Source: Epiperipatus broadwayi
Lineage: Eukaryota; Onychophora; Udeonychophora; Euonychophora; Peripatidae
Direction of reading: 5' to 3'
DNA: 64,000 bases
Assembly (NCBI GenBank): GCA_028023455.1
Contig: JAQFVV010006273.1
Coordinates: forward strand, 2,356,001-2,420,000
Part shown: positions 56,094 to 64,000 of the stretch, piece after piece
Position numbering within the stretch: position 1 is the first letter of the stretch
How the letters are laid out: each line of letters opens with the position of its first letter
Notes under the pieces: model-generated
The model's input: only the letters and a program-made list of their open reading frames with translations
The model's database searches: none
Told to the model about the DNA's origin: nothing
Program-made: the position numbers and the translations under genes

Positions 56094-59000
56094 CTAAATT
56101 AAAATTAAAAGTAAATAACTAAAAAAATAAACTAAAAATATTTCTTATAAAATAAGATTTAATTATTATAGTTTTTAACAATGTAGTAATTCTTTTATTA
56201 TTCAGAATTAATAAAATATAAAAATTAATCATGCGTAAAAAGCATTTACATATTGCACATATAAGTACATGATCTTAATAAAACGATATTAGCATTTCTA
56301 ATATATATATATATTAAGTTAGATACATGAATTTTAAATAGAAGGAAATAGTTAGCAATTAATTGAATGAATCGTTTCTTACTGGAGCAAAAAATAAAGT
56401 TGCTATTAGGGAAGTATTTCATTTTACAAAATGTAATTTTATATATATATATATTGTAACCTTCTCCCAAGACCGCTGTACTATTAATGAATCATATCAC
56501 GTTTTAGGCCCCATAATCACTACTGTGCCCTAGCTACATTGTTCAGCATAATCGCAACTGTAACCTGGCAACAGCCAACCTTCATCTGCTAAACAGTCAT
56601 GTCACATTGGCAAGTACCGTAATCGCATCTGTAACCTAGCTTCCTGATCTAGCTGGTCACCAATGAATCATACCGCACATTTTAGTGATTAAATTCTTTT
56701 ATGGAACCTAACGTACTCACACGATCAATAATATAAGCATGAAGAAACAAAAATGCAAAACTAACGACATGATTCCTGGATTGAATAAAACTAGCATAAA
56801 ACTGTCGATCTAAAGAAGATCACAAGGCGACTAATAAAGATAAAAACTTCTGATCAACCCAGCCCTGAAATCCACACAAACAAAATGAGATGAGTTAACT
56901 TTGATATTCAGCAAATTAATAAAATAACTAATAATGATATGTTTGGAATGATTATGAAATTAAACTTATAGATGAAATGATAAGTGAATTATGATATAGA
57001 TGACTAGATAGATGACAGCAAGAAATAATAATTAAATAGAGGAATGAAATGAGTCTAAGCATGAAGAGAAAAGAACGAAGATGTATGAAGACTACTGAAT
57101 GATTAAGATGATGATAGAATAAAAATTAATGAATAGTTGAGATGATAAAAAAATAAAAGTTAATGTATGATTCATCACTTCTGATAATGAATGAATGTCA
57201 AATGGGAATGAATAAATAAAACATGAAATTGAAGAACACTGTTAATAATGGAAACTGAAATCTTAAACTATAAACTAATATAGTATTAAGTGATAAAAGT
57301 AGGGATTTCAAGCTTGACCAACCAGAATATCTATCATGAAGTTAAATCAAACTAAACATCTTATTCCAAAATAAGTAATTTACATATTAAAGCTTAGCTA
57401 ACTTTCATAAAACAGTGAAAGTAATTTATTTTAAATTCAACTATAATAATTAACAAGATATAACTTTATTACAAACTTAAATTCGATCTTAAAACTTAAC
57501 AACTAATTCTTCTCAGGGTTCAAACACTCAAAATCATTATATAAACTATATTTGGGTCAGTAAGAGGGATTTTACCACTACCCAAACATAATGTACCTAA
57601 TAGCTCTCAATATAACTTATATCAAGAATTATATTTAGCAGTTCTAAAGAAACTTTATAACTAATATAAACTTTAAAATTTATGAATGGAAATGACTTTT
57701 TGATAATTAAAAAACAAAACAATAACTTACCATATTCCTTTTCTTCAATAATTATAAACCATGTGATCAAGATCAGTGAATGATAGCTCTGTGGATTTAA
57801 CTAAATCAGTTAAATCAATATTATGTTTTTATTTAATTTATTACTTAAAACAATCTGTACTACAAGTTATTCACATTTTAATTATTGTGTGATAATGCAT
57901 TAGATGTACCGATAAATTATAAGACTTACCAAAATTATTATAATATAGCATAATATAATTAATAGTGCTATATTGGTTGAGGATGATTTCAATTTATAAT
58001 CTTCTGATAGGTTGATAGCAATAACAATAATAGTGTATAGATGTGGTAATTAGCAATAAGACTACATGCAACTACATAAATTTTTAAATACAACAAACTT
58101 TATTTACACTATGTACAAATTTTTAATTTACAGATATGGCATGAAATAAAACTAATCTATTGAAATAATTTATGGATGGGACAAATACTTATTATCCCCT
58201 TGACCATATACTCAGCAAATGATACAATCAAATAGAAAATAATGTTCAAAATATCATTTGTTGCTCTTTGGCAGATTTTAAGAATCAGATGATAAAACCT
58301 ATTTAAACTGCACTAGCACTTAAATTTCATAATAGCAGTATATTTAGAACTTTAGGATATGCACAAAGTTTAAATTTAGAATTTCAACATTATAAGGTAT
58401 TGCATTATCCCAAAGCCCTATCTTTTATTAGAATATGATAAGGGCAATTATCACACTCTGTGCAATTATTAACTTATTTAACTTTGAAATGACTAAGTTT
58501 AGGGCATTAAATGAATAGACATTAAAAGTCAACTACACACAGATCTCACTAAAACAGTAACCATGTCCACAGCTCAACCTTTGAATACGTAACTGATCCT
58601 ACAATTCTATTGCCACATCATTATTTGATGATAATGAATCCATTCTGCTAATGTGCATCTCTTACTTCTACCTTTAAAATTTTCTACCATCATCAATAAA
58701 TCCTGGTTTGGCCTGTCAACATCTGATGATGATTCCACAACATCATAAACACTATTTCGATTAATAAAACACTATGCTAGATGAGTATTCCCAAATTTAA
58801 TATTATTTTATACTTGCTATATGATCTGGACCTATTATACTTCACCATACATGGTGGAAAAACTATCTCTATATTATCATGAGGAATTTAACACTAAGAT
58901 GGGAGACTTTATAAAAACAACATGACAGTAGTATAATAATATACGGCTGATTCTATACCTCTCTATGGGTATACGTACATGTGTGGGCCTTGCCTCACCA

Positions 59001-60512
59001 CGAAAAGACTAGAATTCAAACCATAGGTATCCTTTCTTTTTAGGATTACTTATACTAATGAGCATTAATTACTACTCAAATTCTATCCGTCTTTTCTCTC
59101 ATTAAATTAGCCATAGGTGACTCCATCAGCCTATGCTCCATATAAATATTAATATATTGGATGCCATTTAATTGGAACATCCCATTAACTAAAAACTGTC
59201 AATAGTCATTCTCAAATTATAGCAAGATAAAAACAATACCAACAATAACCGTGAAAATCTACATATTCCATTTTATAATGTAAAATCATTAGTGTATTAA
59301 CAGCCAAATCAAAGTACCTATGTCCATATGATCGTTAATCATTTTAGAATGACAACTATATTTTTATTTAAGAGAGCACCATGGATTTAAACAATAAAGA
59401 TCAAACCTGTATTTGTATTCAAAGTGGACACGTTCACTTCTATAGCAAATTACAAAAATAAAAAAAAAGGTTTACATCAAATTTTCTTTTGTATCAGAAA
59501 ATAATTCAGTCATGCCAATATGGATATTTTTGATAAAATGTCTGTACATTTACCTTTTTTTTTCTTTTAATATACCTCAAAATTAGTTTTAGACTATGAG
59601 AGAAATAAATATTTTTTTATCACTCTCTCTAAATAAACGATATATATATTTTCTGGTTTTCTCTTAACTAAAAAAAAAAAAACATACATAAAATAGATAT
59701 ATATTACACATTTCTTTTCTTGAACTTAATATATATATTTTTCATGCCACAGTAAAAAGCATAGGTTTTATAAACAACATTTCTAAACAACAGATTACGT
59801 AAGTAAGATATATAACATAGCAATGATAAAGAAAATAAAAGCACATTTTTATCCATTAAATTTTATACTCTATTCCAAGTTATTTATCCTGGTGAGTTAG
59901 AATAATATAAATGGTTATTAGGATGAGCAATCAGTCTAGATTAAGCATATATATTTCATTATCATGTTGTATGTATAATAAAACAAAATTCAACACTTAT
60001 CCAAAAGTAAAAATTATTTGGGAGTTTCCGTGGCGATAATTCATCAGGCAATTAACATTCACGTTTCTAATTGTAGCAGATTTAAAAAGATAAATTTATC
60101 TACTTTGCTCTAGATAATTCAAAACAAACTTATTAAAATCTTTATTGATTTATTCTGTAAGCATTTCAAATGACATATGTACCACAAAATCATTTATTTA
60201 CGTTTAAATCAAGATAATTTTTTCCTGAAAAATTAGTGGAATTTTTATTCCTTTTTCTTTTAAAACTCTTGGTGAATTTTATTCCTCTCAGCACGGCAAT
60301 CCATATATGTGTAGCAATATTTAAGCAGCCGGAGTATATTCCAATATTGTAAACATTATTATAACGACGATATTTCTTAATAAAAATTTATAAATATTTA
60401 TTGAATTCCATTCTTATCAATAAAATATGGTGTGATTCTTAATATTAGAACGAATTTATTTCAATTATCACTATGACATTTTCAACATTTTAATGAATCT
60501 GTAATCATTTAA
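56094..60512. other. Intronic sequence 5' of the Walker A exon
   Basis: About 4.4 kb. A block from 56456 starts TGTAACCTTCTCCC directly after (AT)n, as the LTR elements do, and contains GC-richer sequence to about 56880. Purine-rich repeats of gat/gaat follow at 56930-57240. I found no matching right end, and no ABCC membrane-domain exon was recognised. AAAA and TTTT tracts are common at 59450-59720. Confidence 0.4.
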
Positions 60513-61621
60513 CGGTAATCCTGACTTTTAGCGTCCCGAACAATTCGCCCTCTATTTTTAAAAAAATGAACTAACTACTTTTTCACACCTAATAACTGTA
60601 AAAGTGTATGTAACTATATCCAAGTGTAAATGGTAATAAAAAAAAATGTTAAAAAAAATACTTACATTTACATGCGTATTTTTCACTTATAGCGGTCTTT
60701 GCTGCATGTAGAACTGTAAACAAATGACGTATATTAACTCTAAATGTTTTTACATAAAGAACACTCAATAACCAAAAAACAAACTCATATTTAGGATCCG
60801 TCCATTTTTTATAACGACAGAATTCCACGCGGTCAAGCAAAAGTAGTTCAGAATTTGTCACGTGTCACAAATGACCAAAGTACAGTAGTTCATAATTTTT
60901 ATAGCAACTTTGCGTGAGACTAAATAGAGCCTAAAAAATGAAGTTTTGTTACATCCATTTTATTTATTCATCTTCATGTAAAAAAGACATTTATAGTTAC
61001 ATATACTCTGCAATTACATCCATTTGATTTATTGATGTTCGTGTAAAAAATAAATTTATAGTTACATATACTCTGAAATTACATATATAGAATGACGGAG
61101 TTCGACACACGGATCCTAAATGTGAATTTGTTTTTTGACACGTGACAAATTCTGAACTACTTTTGCTTGACCGCGTGGAATTCTGCCTATGTCCACTCTG
61201 TCGCAAAGCATAAGCTAAAATACCAATTTGGGATGAGCAGACCTTTGTTCTCATCCTACCTGCAGGAATTTTCTTTCAGAAATCTGCACGCACGCGACGA
61301 CCTTTTCGTGCATTTCCTCACTTGTGTGGCTTCCAATTACTCCTAAAAATGTAAGTTTCTTTTCTTGTTATTTATTATTCTTTATGGAAACACATTTACA
61401 GTTAATATACATCATTTATTTACAGTTCTATATACAGCAAAGACCGCTATACGTGAAAAATACGCATGTAAATGTAAGTATTTTTTTTAATCTTTTTTTA
61501 TTAGCATTTACACTTGGATATAGTTACATACACTTTTTTTTTTAGGTGTGAAAAAGTAGTTAGTTCATTTTTTTAAAAATAGAGAGCGAATTGTTCGGGA
61601 CGCTAAAAGTCAGGATTACCG
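60513..61621. mobile_element. Foldback element with about 240-bp terminal inverted repeats, 1.1 kb
   Basis: The left end CGGTAATCCTGACTTTTAGC (60513) is repeated inverted at the right end, finishing GCTAAAAGTCAGGATTACCG (61621). Arms of about 240 bp continue through GTCCCGAACAATTCGC, CTACTTTTTCACACCTAA, ACATTTACATGCGTATTTTT and AGCGGTCTTTGCTG. The interior has a further inverted pair (AGAATTCCACGCGGTCAAGC at about 60820 and its complement at about 61175), a pair around GGATCC (60796 and 61112), and a direct repeat of about 65 bp (60949 and 61015). No transposase was recognised, and no clear target duplication was seen. The frames at 60649-60861 and 60997-61254 are mirror products of the arms. 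Confidence 0.82.
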
Positions 61622-63459
61622 AATTGAGAATAACATCACGCAGTTATTTATTTTTACTTTATTAAAAGCCAGATGATTCAACAATGACCTTTAAGTTTAT
61701 TTACTATATACATCATACATACCACTTGTTTTTAAAATTATCTGGAATTATTATTTTTTTTCTTGATATTTTGCTTTACACGCACAATCTTGTTCTACTA
61801 GATAATACGATTGGCGCGAAAATACAAACATTATCAACTTCTTAGTTTATGACTAAATAATTCGTGCGTTATTTTTAAAGATAAAAAGTTACATGTATAA
61901 GTACAATGAAAGCAAAAGCTTACTTGCTCTTAAATTTTCCTGGGTTTAAAGCAGTACTTATTCAAACAAAACCTTATCTCCATGGTTTTAATTTCCTTCT
62001 CCAGTATGAATCCTAGGAAATATGCGGGCTTGGAAATGGCTTAAAATATAGCAAGGTTTTTAAGAGTTCTTATTCAAACATCTTTAGACAGCAAGGTATT
62101 CTACTTCCATACAATTAGATTTCCGAATTTTGTTGATTTTTATTTTTTTTTCTTATTTTAAATCAGAGCTGAGGTTTGTGTTTACTTGGTTCTTTTTTTT
62201 TTAATTAGTCCACACCTCTATAGCTATGTTAGAACATATATAGTTTTTATTATATTGCACTCTGGGTATGCATAATTAGTATTACCCCCTCTGTCTTCAT
62301 TTTTAATAACTACCCATTTTTATTTAAGACATTTCTAGTTCAGTACTAAAAAATATGCTTAAGGACATTACTATAATAATTGATTTTACAAGACTTTAAC
62401 AATTTGATTTAATTATTTATTTATTTCAATTGCTATTCAAAACTAATAAAATAGCAATGTATTTATCTACCAAACAGTAATAATACTTTTAAATTGTTAT
62501 TTTAGTCTAGTCAGAGCCTAGATTGGGTTTGAAATCTAATCTCCACTCAAGCAAATTTCCCAGTACATTCAAAATAATCTATATTGAAAACCACTTTTGT
62601 AAGACTTTGATGTCAAATATATCATCATTTAAAATTTTGGAATTATTAATTACAGGGACCTAAATAAAAGGTCACAATATATATATAGATATAATCTGAA
62701 ACAGTGATAGAAAAGGAAATATAGTTCAGATTTGTCAATTTCTAGATGATGAATTTGAGTGCCGTCATCTGAAAAAAATAGATCCTATGGCAATCGAAAT
62801 TTTTTTCCAAGATATTCAATCTTTATTTAAACCCAGGTTGTAAACATGACAAATGAATATACTATTGTTGTACCATAATATTTATAACTGATTAGCAGCA
62901 AACATAAGGAGTGGGTAAAATGTTTAAAAAATTCACTTAGAAAGAAAGAGATCAAGAAAATAACTTTTCTTACTTTAAATTTTATTGTAAACTAATATAT
63001 TCAAAGTTGCAAATGAACAACACATACATTGTAAGGTATTTGTATCTGCTTGTGGGAATAAGTGTATAAAAGTGTAAATTATAAAAAAACAGTTATTTGA
63101 TAATTAAGGTTTACTGTATTTTTTTAATTTCTGTAATAGGAAAATTACAATATTTACTTTAAAATCATTTTTAGTTTCATTACTTTCTTTTAACTAAATA
63201 ATTTTTGAGCTAAGTAAAGTTGCTTTTATAATTATATTTTTGTTTTAGTTAAAGTTAAAAATAAAACACAAAAATGTTGTTTAGCCATTCTAGATTGCAA
63301 AGTTTATTTAATTCAATGGTATTTGGAAAATATTTTACAAAATGAGATGTGTAAATTAAAGTTAAATGTTTTTATCAATTCTAAAAAATTACCACATCAA
63401 AATTTATATATTTATGTCAAGGCATATTAAGACACAATAATTTCTTAAATAGTTTGTGA
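61622..63459. other. Intronic sequence, possibly including the decayed 5' part of the last Penelope-like copy
   Basis: No gene recognised. Translation at about 62745-62830 gives DDEFECRHLKKIDPMAIE in one frame, which may be retroelement-derived, but I could not assign it. Confidence 0.35.
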
Positions 63460-64000
63460 CATTAATCAAGATGAAAATAGAAAAAAATGGCATTTTGGCA
63501 AGCATTGATGTAGAAATTTTATACACAAATGAATAGGCGATGAAGTATTGTCTATTGTCAGAAAAAAAAACCTAAACAAAAATAATAGCTTATAAACCAG
63601 AACAACTCTCCCTATTGACAGTATAGTAAAATTCTTAACATTTCACATGACAATCACATAATTTTAATATAAGGGCAAAATTATTTTAAGAGAATGAAGA
63701 TATGACTATAAAGTAACCACTGTTAATTCTAATCAGCAACCTTTATTTGAAAGAACTGTAAATCATGTCCATAAATACTAATTCACCTATAGTCTGATTT
63801 CACTATGTCAGTGATATATTTGTTGTATATTTACATGGGTAAATACTACTACAAACATTTTGACACATAATAATAACTATATCTTTTTCAATTAAAGTCA
63901 CAATAAAATTAGAACAAAAATAAACATTGCCATTTATAGATTAAACTCATTTAAAAATCAAACCGAATATTTATAGAATATATATATATTTAGCATGTAT
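63460..64000 (+). mobile_element. Degenerate Penelope-like RT fragment running off the window
   Basis: Seen across frames: GILASIDVEILYTNE (motif A, about 63490-63535, catalytic Asp in SIDVE), AMKYCL, LYLKELLIM and FHYVSDIFVVYLHG (motif C, about 63800-63842, where the usual YVDD reads YVSD). Known: Penelope-like RTs have S.DV..LYTN.P followed by RYVDDIF. The spacing between the motifs is normal, but the frame changes several times and there are many stops. The GIY-YIG part would lie beyond 64000. It is opposite to the host gene. Confidence 0.65.

Noticed and set aside
57700-57800. ABCC exon ending at a consensus-like gtaagt donor (minus strand, near 57730)
   Set aside because: The sequence before the donor has stops or translates to a non-ABCC hydrophobic string in every frame, with no matching motif.
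60649-61545. Small protein genes in the foldback element
   Set aside because: The frames mirror one another through the inverted arms and lack recognisable domains.

Overview
This 64 kb window is eukaryotic nuclear DNA, very AT-rich and almost entirely non-coding. Dispersed intron-sized gaps, (AT)n and (CA)n tracts, Penelope-like, RTE and LTR retroelements and many palindromic miniature elements point to an animal with a large, repeat-laden genome. The RTE protein resembles the type common in arthropods, but I cannot name the species. No bacterial genes, CRISPR arrays, rRNA or convincing tRNA genes are visible. The only host gene I can support is on the minus strand: four consecutive internal exons (55895-56093, 30431-30590, 15072-15150, 5038-5151) of an ABCC/MRP-type ABC transporter. 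They join in frame across consensus splice sites and encode the second nucleotide-binding domain from before Walker A through the ABC signature. The introns between them are about 25.3, 15.3 and 9.9 kb; the Walker B exon and the 5' membrane-domain exons must lie outside the window. Layout: 1-1.9 kb, degenerate Penelope-like element; 6.7-8.6 kb, hairpin elements and a tandem/inverted array; 8.6-14.7 kb, a complete 6.1-kb gag-only LTR element with nearly identical 1.72-kb LTRs; 18.5-20 kb, dispersed SINE-like repeats and a second Penelope-like fragment; 20.1-23.1 kb, a near full-length RTE-clade LINE split by two frameshifts; 26.1-28.2 kb, a third Penelope-like element with RT and GIY-YIG remnants; 32.5-33.4 kb, a probable LINE 3' fragment; 34.5-39.8 kb, a second, older gag-only LTR element; 40-44.4 kb, palindromic elements and candidate solo LTRs; 47.8-50.0 kb, a 472-bp tandem array of about 4.8 nearly identical copies; 50.9-51.1 kb, a palindromic element; 60.5-61.6 kb, a 1.1-kb foldback element; 63.4-64 kb, a fourth Penelope-like RT remnant. 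The most interesting unexplained structure is the pair of non-autonomous LTR elements. They share termini (TGTACC...GGTTCA), a related gag, short palindromes at the LTR start and insertion into (AT)n tracts. Next are the 472-bp array, each unit of which contains a copy of a repeat dispersed elsewhere in the window plus a perfect GGTCAnnnTGACC palindrome, and the non-colinear foldback at 60.5 kb. Identifications rest on reading translations and motifs by eye; no database search was run.
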